64,000 nucleotides of DNA from an uncultured Brevundimonas sp. (lineage in GTDB: Bacteria; Pseudomonadota; Alphaproteobacteria; Caulobacterales; Caulobacteraceae), in contig NZ_CAMZFB010000001.1 in the NCBI RefSeq assembly GCF_947305955.1, forward strand, positions 1 through 64,000. The letters run 5' to 3'. Below the pieces are notes generated by a model. It was not told where the DNA came from, ran no database searches, and was given only the letters and a program-made list of their open reading frames with translations. Made by a program: the position numbers and the translations under genes. Positions 45,268 through 55,057 of the stretch are shown here, in pieces. Position 1 is the first letter of the stretch. Each line of letters opens with the position of its first letter.

Positions 45268-45713
45268 GCACCCTGCGTATCCTGCCCCTGCCCCACGCCG
45301 AAGGCTTGGCACTTCCGGCCTATGAGACGCCGGGGTCCGCAGGCATGGACCTTCGCGCGGCCATCGGCGCGGACGAGGTGCTGACCCTGCAACCGGGGGC
45401 TCGGGCGCTGGTCCCGACGGGGCTGAAGATCGCGCTGGAGCCGGGCTTTGAGGCGCAGGTGCGTCCGCGTTCGGGTCTGGCGCTGAAGCACGGCATCACC
45501 ACCCTGAATTCGCCCGGCACCATCGACAGCGACTATCGCGGCGAGCTGGGCGTCATCCTGATCAACCATGGTCAGGAAGCCTTCGAAATCCGCCGTGGCG
45601 AGCGCATCGCCCAGATGGTCATCGCCCGCCACGAGCAATGCATTATTGAGATCACCGATACTCTTGACGAGACCCAGCGCGGTGAAGGAGGCTTTGGCTC
45701 CACGGGGAAATAA
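45264..45713 (+). CDS. dut: dUTP pyrophosphatase (dUTPase)
   Basis: 149-residue trimeric dUTPase that removes dUTP and makes dUMP. All five motifs are visible: [48 protein letters not shown] and GGFGSTG. The ATG at 45264 overlaps the coaBC stop. The BLUF gene follows 30 nt after the stop on the same strand. Confidence 0.96.
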   Translation: MSTLRILPLPHAEGLALPAYETPGSAGMDLRAAIGADEVLTLQPGARALVPTGLKIALEPGFEAQVRPRSGLALKHGITTLNSPGTIDSDYRGELGVILINHGQEAFEIRRGERIAQMVIARHEQCIIEITDTLDETQRGEGGFGSTGK

Positions 45714-45743
45714 GCACCGCAAACGGTGCGAGGGGGAGGCGAG

Positions 45744-46154
45744 ATGAACGAACTGGATTGTCTGGTGTACGTCAGTCGCAGCACGCTGGACGACGACGCC
45801 CTGCCCGCCGCGCTGGCCGATATCGTCAAGGTCGCGTCCTACCTGAACCGCGAAGCCGGTATTACCGGCATACTCACCTATCACAGCGGCCAGTTCGTCC
45901 AGTTGCTGGAGGGTCCACCGGCCGCCATCGATCGGCTGATGATCCATCTGCATTTCGATGAACGGCATCAAGACATCCGCATTGTGGCCCGCGGCCGTAT
46001 CCAGACCAAGGAGGCGCTCTCCTGGGCCATGATTGCCCCGGAGCAAGACCATCCTTTGCGGAAGAGTCTCGGCGAGTTGCTGAGCGCGCCGCCGCAGACC
46101 ATCCAACCGTGGCGGCAGCTATTGTTGCAAATGATGCTTGAGCCCAGCGCCTAA
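45744..46154 (+). CDS. Single-domain BLUF blue-light photoreceptor
   Basis: 136-residue FAD-binding BLUF protein. The key Tyr is in CLVYVSRSTLDD, the Asn in SYLNREAGITGILTYH, the Gln in QFVQLLEGPP, and DERHQDIRIV and LSWAMI are also conserved. All residues for the blue-light hydrogen-bond switch are present. There is no fused output domain, only a short C-terminal helix (about 100-136), so it must signal through a partner or oligomer. The ATG at 45744 has GGGGGAGG upstream. Its stop overlaps that of the convergent EamA gene by 3 nt. Confidence 0.92.
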   Translation: MNELDCLVYVSRSTLDDDALPAALADIVKVASYLNREAGITGILTYHSGQFVQLLEGPPAAIDRLMIHLHFDERHQDIRIVARGRIQTKEALSWAMIAPEQDHPLRKSLGELLSAPPQTIQPWRQLLLQMMLEPSA

Positions 46155-47062
46155 ACGCTGGCGTTGGCGCTGGGCGGCGTGATCTCGCGCTGGCGGACGC
46201 GCTCGCGCCACGCCGTATAGACACCGCTGGCGGCAATCAGGGCCGCACCGCAAAGCGTGGCGGGTGTGGGCACATCCGACATCAAAGCCCACCCCAGAAG
46301 CACCGCGCCCACCATCTGTAGATAGTCCAGCGGGGCCAGCGTCGACACAGGCGCATGGCGCAGGGAGGTGGTCATCAGCATCTGGGCAAAGCCGCCCGCC
46401 AGCCCGCCTGCCGACAGCACGCCGATGACCGCAAGGCTGTGCACATGGCCGTTGAACAGCGAGACCGTGCCGCCCACGAGGGCGCAGGCGATGAAGAACC
46501 AGAAGACGATGGATGTGGCGCTTTCCGTCTTGCCCAACTGGCGAAGGGTGACGGTGACAGAAGCGGCCACGAACGCCCCCGCCAGCGAGAACAGCAGACC
46601 CACCAGCGGTGGTGCCCCCTCTGCCCCCGGACGCACCACCACGATCACGCCTAAAAAGCCGATCAGGATGGCAATCCAGCGATGGATGCCGACGCTTTCC
46701 TTCAACAGGACAATGGACAGCAGGGTCGCAAAGATAGGCGCGGTAAAGCCAATGGTCGTGGCATCGGCCAAGGGAAGGTGTTTGATGCCCTCGAAGATCA
46801 GGAAGATGCCCGACACCCCCAACGCGCAGCGCCACAGGTGGACGAAAGGCCGCTTGGTCTTGATAGCCTCCAGCCCCTGTTTCTGGCTGGCGACCCACAG
46901 CATCACCACCGGAAGCCCGAACAGGGCGCGGTAGAAGACCATTTCACTGGCCGCGACCGGCTCCAGTGTCGCGGCCCATTTCATCAGGCCAAAGCTCAGC
47001 GAGAAACACAGGGCCGAGACGGCCCGTAGGGTGACGCCGTAGCTGGAACCGGATCTGATCAT
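46151..47062 (-). CDS. EamA/DMT family transporter
   Basis: 303-residue membrane protein with ten hydrophobic helices arranged as two EamA repeats. Repeat 1 begins LRAVSALCFSLSFGLMKWAA and repeat 2 begins PPLVGLLFSLAGAFVAASVTV. It is likely a metabolite exporter (amino acid or nucleotide-type) of unknown substrate. It follows dapB by 11 nt on the same strand, so it may be co-transcribed with dnaJ-dapB. Confidence 0.88.
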   Translation of the reverse strand: MIRSGSSYGVTLRAVSALCFSLSFGLMKWAATLEPVAASEMVFYRALFGLPVVMLWVASQKQGLEAIKTKRPFVHLWRCALGVSGIFLIFEGIKHLPLADATTIGFTAPIFATLLSIVLLKESVGIHRWIAILIGFLGVIVVVRPGAEGAPPLVGLLFSLAGAFVAASVTVTLRQLGKTESATSIVFWFFIACALVGGTVSLFNGHVHSLAVIGVLSAGGLAGGFAQMLMTTSLRHAPVSTLAPLDYLQMVGAVLLGWALMSDVPTPATLCGAALIAASGVYTAWRERVRQREITPPSANASV

Positions 47063-47073
47063 GACGCGTGGCC

Positions 47074-47823
47074 TCAGGCCTGACGGAAGCCGAGAACGTC
47101 CTGCATGTCGTAAAGGCCCGGCTGGCGGTTACGCACCCATGCCGCGGCGGCCACAGCGCCCTTGGCAAATAGGCTGCGGTCGATGGCCGAGTGCGACAGG
47201 CTGAGCACCTCGTCCTCGGACGCGAACATGACGGTGTGCTCGCCAATGATGCCGCCGCCACGGATGGTGGAGAAGCCGATCTTGCCGCTTTCGCGCGGGC
47301 CCTGCACGCCGTCGTAAGGCGCGGTGCGAAGGTCCGACAGGTCGGCACGGCGACCATCGGCAGCCGCCTCGCCCAGCATCAGGGCCGTGCCCGAGGGGCT
47401 GTCGACCTTGCGTCGATGGTGGGCCTCGGTGATCTCGATATCCCAGTCGGTGCCGTCCAGACGCTGGGCCGCGTTGCGGACCAGACCGATCAGCATGTTC
47501 ACGCCCAGCGAGAAGTTGCCGCTTTTGACGATGGCGATCTTTTCGGATGCAGCCTCGATGGCGGCTTCCTGCTCCTCGTTCAGCCCCGTAGAGCCGATAA
47601 CCAGCGCGGGGCCGCCAGCCTCGGCGCAGGCCTTGGCCAATGCCACCGAGGCCTCGGGCGTCGAGAAGTCGATGATGACGTCACAGAGCTTCAGATCGAC
47701 CGTGTCGCCACGATCGAAACGGGCCGCGACCACAACATCCGAACGAGCGTCCAGAACGTTGGAGACAGCGCGGCCCATGCGTCCGCGATAGCCGGAGATT
47801 CCGGCGTGGAAAATATCACTCAC
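47074..47823 (-). CDS. dapB: 4-hydroxy-tetrahydrodipicolinate reductase
   Basis: 249-residue enzyme of the lysine/diaminopimelate pathway. The NAD(P)-binding GISGYRGRMGRAVSNVL is followed by IDFSTPEAS, the catalytic EAHHRRKVDSPSGTALMLGE and GENTV-like GEHTVMFASEDE. The start is a GTG at 47823 overlapping the dnaJ stop (GTGA), implying coupled translation with the chaperone gene. DapB feeds both lysine and peptidoglycan synthesis. Confidence 0.95.
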   Translation of the reverse strand: MSDIFHAGISGYRGRMGRAVSNVLDARSDVVVAARFDRGDTVDLKLCDVIIDFSTPEASVALAKACAEAGGPALVIGSTGLNEEQEAAIEAASEKIAIVKSGNFSLGVNMLIGLVRNAAQRLDGTDWDIEITEAHHRRKVDSPSGTALMLGEAAADGRRADLSDLRTAPYDGVQGPRESGKIGFSTIRGGGIIGEHTVMFASEDEVLSLSHSAIDRSLFAKGAVAAAAWVRNRQPGLYDMQDVLGFRQA

Positions 47824-49034
47824 GCAGCGTCTTCTTTCGAGCCGTCGGTTTCACCACCCATAATATCGGCCCAGAAACGTTTGGCCTTGCCCGCGAAGCT
47901 GGTGTTACGGGGGGTTTGTTTTTCGCCGAGCGATGCGGCCAGCTCTTGCAGAAGTTCCTTCTGGCGAGCGGTCAGATCGGTCGGGGTTTCCACGAACAGC
48001 TCGACCACCAGATCGCCGCGCGAACGGCCGTTCAGGTGCGGCATGCCCTTGCCCTTGATGCGGACGGTACGGCCCGTTTGCGAGCCGGCGGGCACATCGA
48101 CCGCCTGCCTGCACGCGCCATCACAGGCCGTCGAGACAAGGCAGGGCGCATCCACAACGCCGCCGAGAGCCGCGACCGTCATCGGGACCGGCACCGTTAC
48201 CAGCAGGTCGAGATTGTCGCGCTCAAACAGTTCGTGCGGCTTCACCGACAGGAAGACGTAAAGGTCACCGCGCGGACCACCGCGCTGTCCGGCCTCGCCC
48301 TCACCCGTCAGGCGGATGCGCGAGCCGTCATCGACACCTGCCGGAATCTTGAGAGACAGGCGACGGGTCTTGCGGACCTGACCCTGACCACGGCACTCGG
48401 GGCACGGGTCGGAAATGGTCTCGCCCGAGCCACCGCAACGCGGGCACGTACGCTCGACTTGGAAAAAGCCGTTGGCCTGACGCACGCGGCCAGCGCCGCC
48501 GCAGGTCGAGCAGATGTCGGGCTTGCTGCCCGCCTTGGCCCCCGAGCCTTCGCACGGCTCGCAGGTCATCATGGTGGGGATGGAGATTTCGACCTCGGCA
48601 CCCTGATAGGCCTGCTCGAGGGTGATCGCCATGTCATAGCGCAGGTCCGAACCGCGACGCGGGCCATGGTTGGCGCGGCCGCCACGGCCACCGCCCATGC
48701 CGAAGGCATCGCCAAAGGCGTCGCCGAAGACCTGACTGAAGATGTCGTTGATATCGTGGAAGCCCGCGCCGCCCTGACCGAACGGATTGCCGCCGCCACC
48801 GGCACCGCCGTTCACGCCAGCGTGGCCAAAGCGGTCGTAAGCGGCACGCTTCTGCTCGTCGGACAGGACCGAATAGGCTTCCGAAATCTCTTTGAACTTG
48901 GCGACAGACTCCTCAGAGCCGCCATTGCGGTCAGGGTGGTGCTGCATCGCCAGCTTGCGATAGGCACTCTTGAGGCCAGGGGCATCGATCGTGCGCTCGA
49001 CCCCGAGGATTTCGTAATAGTCACGTTGCGCCAT
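47820..49034 (-). CDS. dnaJ: Chaperone protein DnaJ
   Basis: 404-residue type I Hsp40. It has a J domain with YYEILGVER and QHHPDRNGG (HPD), a Gly/Phe-rich linker, four CxxCxGxG zinc repeats (CEPCEGSG, CSTCGGAG, CPRCGGSG, CPECRGQG) and a C-terminal substrate domain. CDGACRQAVDVP looks like a short extra cysteine-containing insertion in the C-terminal domain. It is separated from dnaK by 342 nt holding a terminator and repeat array D, and overlaps dapB by 4 nt. Confidence 0.95.
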   Translation of the reverse strand: MAQRDYYEILGVERTIDAPGLKSAYRKLAMQHHPDRNGGSEESVAKFKEISEAYSVLSDEQKRAAYDRFGHAGVNGGAGGGGNPFGQGGAGFHDINDIFSQVFGDAFGDAFGMGGGRGGRANHGPRRGSDLRYDMAITLEQAYQGAEVEISIPTMMTCEPCEGSGAKAGSKPDICSTCGGAGRVRQANGFFQVERTCPRCGGSGETISDPCPECRGQGQVRKTRRLSLKIPAGVDDGSRIRLTGEGEAGQRGGPRGDLYVFLSVKPHELFERDNLDLLVTVPVPMTVAALGGVVDAPCLVSTACDGACRQAVDVPAGSQTGRTVRIKGKGMPHLNGRSRGDLVVELFVETPTDLTARQKELLQELAASLGEKQTPRNTSFAGKAKRFWADIMGGETDGSKEDAA

Positions 49035-49147
49035 CAGGCGTTCGTCCTCTTACCTTCCCGCCGCCTCGCGAACCTGTTGTCGGCCGTCGAAAGCGGATGA
49101 TCCAGCAGACATTGGTGGCCGGATCGTATGATGCAAGTTCCTAAGCT
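49035..49147. other. dnaJ upstream spacer
   Basis: These 113 nt between the repeat array and dnaJ contain no ORF or named RNA that I can see. They may hold a dnaJ-specific promoter, because the dnaK terminator lies upstream. Confidence 0.35.
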
Positions 49148-49310
49148 GTCCTCAACCCACTCCGCGGGCAATGGGACGACCTCACCAAGCCGTCCTCAAG
49201 TAGCCCAAAGGGCGGTAGGACAACTTAACAAACCCGTCCTCAACTAGCCCAAAGGGCGATAGGACAACTTAACCAAGCCGTCCTCAAGTAGCCCGAACGG
49301 GCGATAGGAC
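49148..49310 (-). repeat. Tandem nested-hairpin repeats, array D (4 units, period 44)
   Basis: Units start at 49148, 49192, 49236 and 49280, exactly 44 nt apart. The outer stem is GTCCT / AGGAC (GGGAC in unit 1) and the inner stem GCCC-AAA-GGGC, or GCCCG-AA-CGGGC in unit 4. CTCAAGTAG (CTCAACTAG in one) is on the plus-strand left arm. Unit 1 is degenerate. The array lies between dnaK and dnaJ. Confidence 0.88.
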
Positions 49311-49316
49311 AACCTA

Positions 49317-49351
49317 TGAAAGACCCCGCCTACCAGCCGGCAAGCGGGGCC
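49317..49351 (-). terminator. Terminator of dnaK
   Basis: GGCCCCGC-(loop)-GCGGGGTC is followed on the minus strand by TTTC, 26 nt after the dnaK stop. Confidence 0.8.
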
Positions 49352-49376
49352 TTCAGTTTACTCAAGCCCCGAGCGA

Positions 49377-51275
49377 TCAGGACTTCTTGTCGGCGTCGTC
49401 CGAGACTTCCTCGAACTCGGCATCGACCACGCCGTCGTCAGCCGGTTGTTCGGCTGCACCGGCGTCGCCCTGTTGGGCGGCGTACATGGCTTCACCCAGC
49501 TTCATCGAGGCTTGGGCCAGTGCGTTGGTCTTTTCACGGATGGCTTCCGGATCGGTGCCGTCCTTGGCCGACTTCAGCTCGTCGATGGCGGTCTGGATGG
49601 CGGTCTTTTCAGCTTCGCCAACCTTGTCGCCGTGCTCCGACAGAGCCTTTTCGGTCGAGTGGATCAGGGCGTCAGCCGAGTTCACGGCTTCGACCAGTTC
49701 CTTGCGGGCCTTGTCCGCCGCAGCATTGGCTTCGGCTTCCTTGACCATCTTCTCGATGTCGTCATCCGACAGGCCACCGTTGGCCTGAATGCGGATCGAG
49801 TGTTCCTTGTTCGTTGCCTTGTCCTTGGCCGTGACGTGCACGATGCCGTTGGCGTCGATGTCGAAGGCGACCTCGATCTGCGGCATGCCGCGCGGTGCCG
49901 GCGGAATGCCCATCAGGTCGAACTGACCCAGCAGCTTGTTGTCCGCAGCCATCGGGCGCTCGCCCTGGAACACGCGGATGGTCACAGCCGACTGGTTGTC
50001 CTCGGCGGTCGAGAAGACCTGGGCCTTCTTGGTCGGGATGGTGGTGTTGCGCTCGATCAGCGGGGTGAACACACCGCCCAGGGTCTCGATGCCGAGGGTC
50101 AGCGGGGTCACATCCAGCAGCAGCACGTCCTTGACGTCGCCTTGCAGAACGCCAGCTTGAACAGCAGCGCCCAGAGCCACGACTTCGTCAGGGTTCACGC
50201 CCTTGTGCGGTTCCTTGCCGAAGTATTTCTTCACGGCTTCCTGAACGGCGGGCATGCGGGTCATACCACCGACCAGAACCACTTCGTCGATGTCCGAAGC
50301 CTTCAGGCCGGCGTCGGCCAGAGCCTTCTTGCACGGCTCGATGGTGCGGGCGATCAGGTCTTCGACCAGAGCTTCCAGCTTGGCGCGCGACAGCTTGATG
50401 TTCAGGTGCAGCGGGCCCGAAGCGTTCATGGTGATGAACGGCAGGTTGACCTCGTACTGCGTGGTCGAGGACAGTTCCTTCTTGGCCTTTTCGGCCTCTT
50501 CCTTCAGGCGCTGCAGAGCGAGCTTGTCCTGACGCAGGTCGACGCCCTGCTCCTTCTTGAACTCGTCGGCGAGGTAGTCGACCAGACGCAGGTCGAAGTC
50601 TTCACCGCCGAGGAAGGTGTCGCCGTTGGTCGACTTCACTTCGAACACGCCGTCGCCGATCTCGAGGATCGAGACGTCGAAGGTACCACCGCCGAGGTCG
50701 TAAACGGCGATCTTCTGACCGTCGTTCTTGTCGAGGCCATAGGCCAGAGCGGCAGCGGTCGGCTCGTTGATGATACGCAGGACTTCGAGGCCAGCGATCT
50801 TGCCGGCGTCCTTGGTGGCCTGACGCTGGGCGTCGTTGAAGTAGGCCGGAACCGTGATGACGGCCTGGGTGACGGTTTCACCCAGATAAGCCTCGGCGGC
50901 CTCCTTCATCTTGGTCAGGGTGTAGGCCGAAACCTGTTGCGGCGAGTAGTCCTTGCCGTGGGCCTTGACCCAGGCGTCGCCGTTCGGGCCCTTGGTGATT
51001 TCAAAGGGCACCATGCCCTTGTCCTTGGCCACCACCGGATCGTCGAAATTGCGGCCGATCAGGCGCTTGATCGCGAAGAAGGTGTTGGCCGGGTTGGTCA
51101 CAGCCTGACGCTTGGCAGGCTGACCCACCAGAACTTCACCGCCGTCCTGGATCGCGACCACCGACGGGGTGGTGCGAGCGCCTTCGGCGTTTTCGATGAC
51201 CTTGGGGTTGGTGCCGTCCATGACGGCGACGCACGAGTTGGTGGTGCCGAGGTCGATGCCGATAATCTTGGCCAT
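49377..51275 (-). CDS. dnaK: Chaperone protein DnaK (Hsp70)
   Basis: 632-residue Hsp70. The ATPase domain has [33 protein letters not shown] and [17 protein letters not shown]. The substrate domain includes [20 protein letters not shown], and an acidic lid ends [12 protein letters not shown] use the ATG at 51275 (MAKIIGI), the universal DnaK N-terminus. It is divergent from alkB. A terminator and repeat array separate it from dnaJ, so the two may be expressed in different ratios. Confidence 0.97.
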   Translation of the reverse strand: MAKIIGIDLGTTNSCVAVMDGTNPKVIENAEGARTTPSVVAIQDGGEVLVGQPAKRQAVTNPANTFFAIKRLIGRNFDDPVVAKDKGMVPFEITKGPNGDAWVKAHGKDYSPQQVSAYTLTKMKEAAEAYLGETVTQAVITVPAYFNDAQRQATKDAGKIAGLEVLRIINEPTAAALAYGLDKNDGQKIAVYDLGGGTFDVSILEIGDGVFEVKSTNGDTFLGGEDFDLRLVDYLADEFKKEQGVDLRQDKLALQRLKEEAEKAKKELSSTTQYEVNLPFITMNASGPLHLNIKLSRAKLEALVEDLIARTIEPCKKALADAGLKASDIDEVVLVGGMTRMPAVQEAVKKYFGKEPHKGVNPDEVVALGAAVQAGVLQGDVKDVLLLDVTPLTLGIETLGGVFTPLIERNTTIPTKKAQVFSTAEDNQSAVTIRVFQGERPMAADNKLLGQFDLMGIPPAPRGMPQIEVAFDIDANGIVHVTAKDKATNKEHSIRIQANGGLSDDDIEKMVKEAEANAAADKARKELVEAVNSADALIHSTEKALSEHGDKVGEAEKTAIQTAIDELKSAKDGTDPEAIREKTNALAQASMKLGEAMYAAQQGDAGAAEQPADDGVVDAEFEEVSDDADKKS

Positions 51276-51567
51276 GGCCTTGTCTATTTCACTCCTTGCG
51301 GCGGGCGATGCGGCGGCCTTTAAAAGCGCCGCGCTTGACCGCCCCCAGTTGGGCTTGAGACGCCTCACCGGCAAGGCCGGATCAGCAGGTTAATTCCGAT
51401 TGGCCGTCTGCGTCGTGAACCCACGACCGCAACGTAACCGTTCGCAGTCGGATATGGGAAAGTCCCTAGCGGCTGCAAGGGCTTCTGGTGCAATGAATCC
51501 GATTTATGTGGCCACAGGGGCCAAACCCATGGACCGATGGCCTGAGGATCGCCAATCTGGGGCGGAA

Positions 51568-52212
51568 ATGCCCCCCGACCATGACGAGATATTACGCCTG
51601 CCCGCCCCTGTTCCGACAGGGCTGGATGGCTTTGTCCTGTGGCCACAGGCGATAACGATTGATCAACAAAATCAGATTGTTGATCAGTTACGCGAGATTG
51701 TGAGAGTTGCGCCGCTCTATCAGCCCGTCACGCCGGGCGGGCGGCCTTTTTCTGTCCGGATGACCAACTGTGGCCCCCTAGGGTGGGTATCGGATCGAAA
51801 CGGCTATCGATATCAGCCCCACCATCCCGTCACGGGCCAGCCATGGCCGGACATCCCGCCCCTATTGCTGGCGCTTTGGGCACAGGCGACGAACCACGGC
51901 CCGCCGCCGGATGCCTGTCTTATCAACTTTTATGATGCGGATGCCCGTATGGGTTTGCATCAGGACAAGGACGAGCAGGATTTCGCGGCCCCCGTCCTGT
52001 CCGTCTCACTGGGCGACACAGCCGTTTTCCGGTTTGGGCACGCAGACGGTGGATCAACGCGCTCGGTCAAGCTAGCGTCGGGCGATGTCTGTATGCTGTC
52101 CGGTCCGGCGCGACTGGCGCGCCATGGCGTCGACAGGATTTTATCGGGAACGTCCCGCCTGCTTCCATCCGGTGGGCGGATCAATCTGACTTTACGACGC
52201 GCCGTCAAATGA
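51568..52212 (+). CDS. alkB: AlkB-like 2-oxoglutarate/Fe(II) dioxygenase
   Basis: About 214-residue DNA/RNA demethylase that reverses N-alkyl base damage. The iron site is HQDKDE within NFYDADARMGLHQDKDE, the distal His is in LARHGVDRI, and the 2-oxoglutarate Arg is in RINLTLRR. The length from this ATG matches E. coli AlkB (216 aa). In-frame ATGs at 51493 and 51529 are alternatives, so the start is uncertain. It is divergent from dnaK. Confidence 0.88.
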   Translation: MPPDHDEILRLPAPVPTGLDGFVLWPQAITIDQQNQIVDQLREIVRVAPLYQPVTPGGRPFSVRMTNCGPLGWVSDRNGYRYQPHHPVTGQPWPDIPPLLLALWAQATNHGPPPDACLINFYDADARMGLHQDKDEQDFAAPVLSVSLGDTAVFRFGHADGGSTRSVKLASGDVCMLSGPARLARHGVDRILSGTSRLLPSGGRINLTLRRAVK

Positions 52213-52269
52213 TCTGGCGGCACAAGCACTTAATGTTTCACATGAAACGATAGACGAGGAAGTCGCCGA

Positions 52270-53178
52270 ATGCCCAGCATCACCACGCCCGACGGCCTTT
52301 CGCCCGATCAGAGCGCCCCGACCCGCCGCACCCTTGGCAAGCTGGCCGCCGGAGGCGCGGCCTTTGCCGCCTATGCCCCCGCCGCACTGGGACAGGATGC
52401 GGTTCCGGTTCACACATCGGATGAAGGGCTGGTAACGGGCGATATCTCCTATCCGTCGGCGGACGGGTTCGACCTCCCCGCCTATATCGCCCGCCCGGTA
52501 GGCGACGGCCCCTTCCCCGTCATCGTGGTGGTGTCGGAAATCTTCGGCCTGCACGAATACATCCGCGATGTCTGCCGCCGCGTGGCCCGTGCGGGCTATG
52601 TCGCCATCGCGCCCGCCTTCTTCGTGCGCGTGGCCGATCCGGCTCCGCTGAGCGACTTTCAGGAGATCATCGCCATCGTCAATCAGGCCAGCTATCCGCA
52701 GGTCATGGGCGATCTGAAAGCGACCCTGAACTGGGCCAAGGACCAAGCCTTTGCCGACAACGCCCGTGCGGGCATCACCGGCTTCTGCTGGGGCGGAAAG
52801 GTGGTGTGGCAGGCCTGCGCCCACCCTGATCTGAACTTCCGCGCCGGTGTGGCGTGGTACGGGCGCGTGGCCCCTGCCGCCAACGCCACCCCCGAACAAA
52901 TCGAGGCGGGTAAGCCGTGGCCCATCGAACTGGCCGCCGCCCTGCCCGTGCCGGTCATCGGCCTTTATGGCGATCAGGACAGCGGCATCCCCAATGACAG
53001 TGTGGCCGCCATGAACGAGGCCCTGTCCGCTGCCGACCGCACCGACAGCCGCATCACCCTGTTCGAAGGGGCGCAGCACGGTTTCCACGCCGATTACCGC
53101 CCCATGTTCCATCCGCAGCATGCCGCCGAGGGCGAGCGCCGGATGTTCGAGCATTTCGCGAACTTCGTGAAAGCCTGA
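52270..53178 (+). CDS. Exported dienelactone hydrolase family protein
   Basis: 302-residue alpha/beta hydrolase. An N-terminal TRRTLGKLAAGGAAFAAYAP stretch looks like a Tat signal and is followed by cleavage near ALGQ. Catalytic features are VVSEIFGLHEYIRD (Glu), GFCWGGK (Cys nucleophile), LYGDQDSGIP and the His in QHGFHADYRPMF. Substrates of this branch are uncertain and need not be dienelactone. The C-terminus ends just before a bidirectional terminator shared with grpE. Confidence 0.9.
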   Translation: MPSITTPDGLSPDQSAPTRRTLGKLAAGGAAFAAYAPAALGQDAVPVHTSDEGLVTGDISYPSADGFDLPAYIARPVGDGPFPVIVVVSEIFGLHEYIRDVCRRVARAGYVAIAPAFFVRVADPAPLSDFQEIIAIVNQASYPQVMGDLKATLNWAKDQAFADNARAGITGFCWGGKVVWQACAHPDLNFRAGVAWYGRVAPAANATPEQIEAGKPWPIELAAALPVPVIGLYGDQDSGIPNDSVAAMNEALSAADRTDSRITLFEGAQHGFHADYRPMFHPQHAAEGERRMFEHFANFVKA

Positions 53179-53183
53179 CAAAG

Positions 53184-53217
53184 AAAAACCCGCCGTCCAT
53201 CAGGGCGGCGGGTTTTT
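53184..53217 (+). terminator. Bidirectional terminator, dienelactone hydrolase / grpE
   Basis: AAAAACCCGCCG-(10 nt)-CGGCGGGTTTTT is a perfect 12-nt-arm inverted repeat with T-runs for both strands. Confidence 0.9.
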
Positions 53218-53239
53218 GCTTTTATACAGCTTCGGCCAA

Positions 53240-53860
53240 TCAGGCCTTTTCGTCCAGATTGTCGCCGGTACGCGGCGCATCGGCATAGGCACCGCCCGCC
53301 GCCGGACCCGAGCCCTTGGCCGCCACGACGACCATGGCCGCGCGGACCGTACGGTCGAACAGCGAATAACCCGGCTGCAGGGTCTGGATGACCTGACCGC
53401 CCTGAACCGTATCGGACGGCTGTTCCATCATGGCCTGATGGAAGTTGGGGTCGAACGGCTCACCCGCTTCGGGCGCGACCTTCTTCAGGCCGTTAGCTTC
53501 AAAGGCCGACAGCAGCGACTTCTGAACCAGTTCCAGACCGGTCACGAGGCTGGCGGTCGCACCTTCGGCATCCTTGGGCGCGGCCTGCAGAGCGCGCTCG
53601 AGGCTGTCGGCAACACCCAGCAGATCCTTGGAGAAGCGCTGGATCGCATAGGCGCGCGCATCGTTCAGCTGGGTCTCGGCACGGCGCTTGGTGTTCTCGG
53701 CCTCGGCGGCGGCACGCAGGGCGCGGTCGCGCCACTGGTCACGTTCCTCGATCAGGGCGTCGAGCGCGGCCATGCCCGCATCCTCGGTGCCCTCGGCGTC
53801 GATACCGTCGTGGATGTCCTGCTCGAGTTGGTCCCGGGTCTCTTCGTTATTGTCCGTCAC
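53240..53860 (-). CDS. grpE: Nucleotide exchange factor GrpE
   Basis: 206-residue DnaK cochaperone. The acidic N-terminal region is followed by a long helix ([21 protein letters not shown]) and the C-terminal beta domain with [19 protein letters not shown] and [20 protein letters not shown]. The start is a GTG at 53860, with AGGAAC upstream, overlapping the hrcA 3' end by 14 nt; this supports an hrcA-grpE operon as in Caulobacter. Confidence 0.95.
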   Translation of the reverse strand: MTDNNEETRDQLEQDIHDGIDAEGTEDAGMAALDALIEERDQWRDRALRAAAEAENTKRRAETQLNDARAYAIQRFSKDLLGVADSLERALQAAPKDAEGATASLVTGLELVQKSLLSAFEANGLKKVAPEAGEPFDPNFHQAMMEQPSDTVQGGQVIQTLQPGYSLFDRTVRAAMVVVAAKGSGPAAGGAYADAPRTGDNLDEKA

Positions 53861-54941
53861 GTTCCTGTCCGTCCAGAATACGGCCCAGCACCCGGGCGGT
53901 ATAATCCACCAGCGGGATGACACGGGCATAGTTCAGTCTTGCGGGTCCTATCACGCCGATGGCGCCAAGGACACGTTGTCTGCCTGACATATAGGGTGCC
54001 GCGATGACTGCGGAACCCGATAATGAAAATAGTCTTGTTTCCGCGCCGATATAGATGCGCACACCCTGCGCGGCCCCGACGTCGTCCAGAAGGCCGATCA
54101 GCTGTTCCTTCTGTTCCATGTCGTCGAACAGCACGCGCACGCGGTCCAGATCCTCGGCGGCGCTGGCATCCTGCAACAGGTTGCCGCGCCCGCGCACGAT
54201 CAGGCTGCGATCACGCTCGCCCTGCCCTGTCCATGCGGCCAGTCCCTGTTCGACCAGACGGGCGGCGGCCTCGTCCAGCTCGCGCTTGGCGACCTCCAGT
54301 TCGGCCTGCATTTCCTGACGGGCATCCGACAGGGCACGGCCCCGCAGCCGCTGGCTGAGGAAGTTGGACGCTTCCTGAAGCGTGGCGGGGGTGACACCCG
54401 CGCTCAGGTTCATGATGCGGTTCTCGACCGTGCCATCATCGGCCACCAGCACGGCCAGCGCCTGATCCGGGCCCAGTTTGACGAACTCGACATGGCGCAC
54501 GCCCGCATCGCTGACGGGGCTGGCGACAATGCCCGCCCCGCCCGCAAGGCCGGACAACAGGGCCGAGGCCGCCTCCAGCGCCTCTTCTACGTTGGCCCCG
54601 CGCCCGCCCGCGCCCATACCGCCCAGACGAGCGTCGATCTCGCGGCGCTCCTCCTGTCCGAGGTCCCCGACCTCCAGCAGGCCGTCCACGAACAGGCGCA
54701 GGCCCGCATGGGTCGGAGCCCTGCCCGCCGAGGTGTGCGGCGACAGGAGCAGACCCGCTGCCGTCAGTTGCTGCATGGTGTTGCGGATGGAGGCCGAGGA
54801 CAGCTGCACCCCGCCCTTCTGGATGGTGTGCGAGCCGACCGGCTCTCCGGTTTCAAGATAGGTCTCGACCACACGGCGGAAAATATCGCGTGCGCGGCTG
54901 TCCAGTGTCGCGAGACCCGGCGAGGGATGAAGCAGGCTCAT
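53847..54941 (-). CDS. hrcA: Heat-inducible transcription repressor HrcA
   Basis: 364-residue repressor. The N-terminal winged helix has [20 protein letters not shown] and [18 protein letters not shown]. The central region has [20 protein letters not shown], and the C-terminus has [19 protein letters not shown] and [16 protein letters not shown]. HrcA binds CIRCE elements of heat-shock operons such as groESL. No CIRCE is visible in this window, so neither dnaK nor its own operon seems to be a target. It is divergent from rph. Confidence 0.95.
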   Translation of the reverse strand: MSLLHPSPGLATLDSRARDIFRRVVETYLETGEPVGSHTIQKGGVQLSSASIRNTMQQLTAAGLLLSPHTSAGRAPTHAGLRLFVDGLLEVGDLGQEERREIDARLGGMGAGGRGANVEEALEAASALLSGLAGGAGIVASPVSDAGVRHVEFVKLGPDQALAVLVADDGTVENRIMNLSAGVTPATLQEASNFLSQRLRGRALSDARQEMQAELEVAKRELDEAAARLVEQGLAAWTGQGERDRSLIVRGRGNLLQDASAAEDLDRVRVLFDDMEQKEQLIGLLDDVGAAQGVRIYIGAETRLFSLSGSAVIAAPYMSGRQRVLGAIGVIGPARLNYARVIPLVDYTARVLGRILDGQERDGQ

Positions 54942-55057
54942 CGTCTGGTGACCTTGAAAACTCTCGCCGCACGCATGGACGCGCGGCGTCTTATTCAGGA
55001 TAAGCAGTCAACTGCGCCGTGCAAGTCACGGCGACCCCACTTTCCCGAGGTATTGCC

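Noticed and set aside
49446-51323. Plus-strand ORF of 625 aa opposite dnaK
   Set aside because: It is a shadow of dnaK with Val/Gln/His-rich, domain-free translation. Similar shadows opposite pnp, ffh, hisS and the M3 peptidase were rejected for the same reason.
51276-51420. CIRCE element or clear heat-shock promoter upstream of dnaK
   Set aside because: No TTAGCACTC-N9-GAGTGCTAA and no convincing sigma-32 promoter could be read. A weak CTTG/CCCAA pair is not enough to annotate.
54953-54980. CTTGAAA resembling a sigma-32 -35 element near hrcA/rph
   Set aside because: On the plus strand no matching CCCAT-type -10 follows at the right spacing, and on the hrcA strand it is in the wrong orientation.
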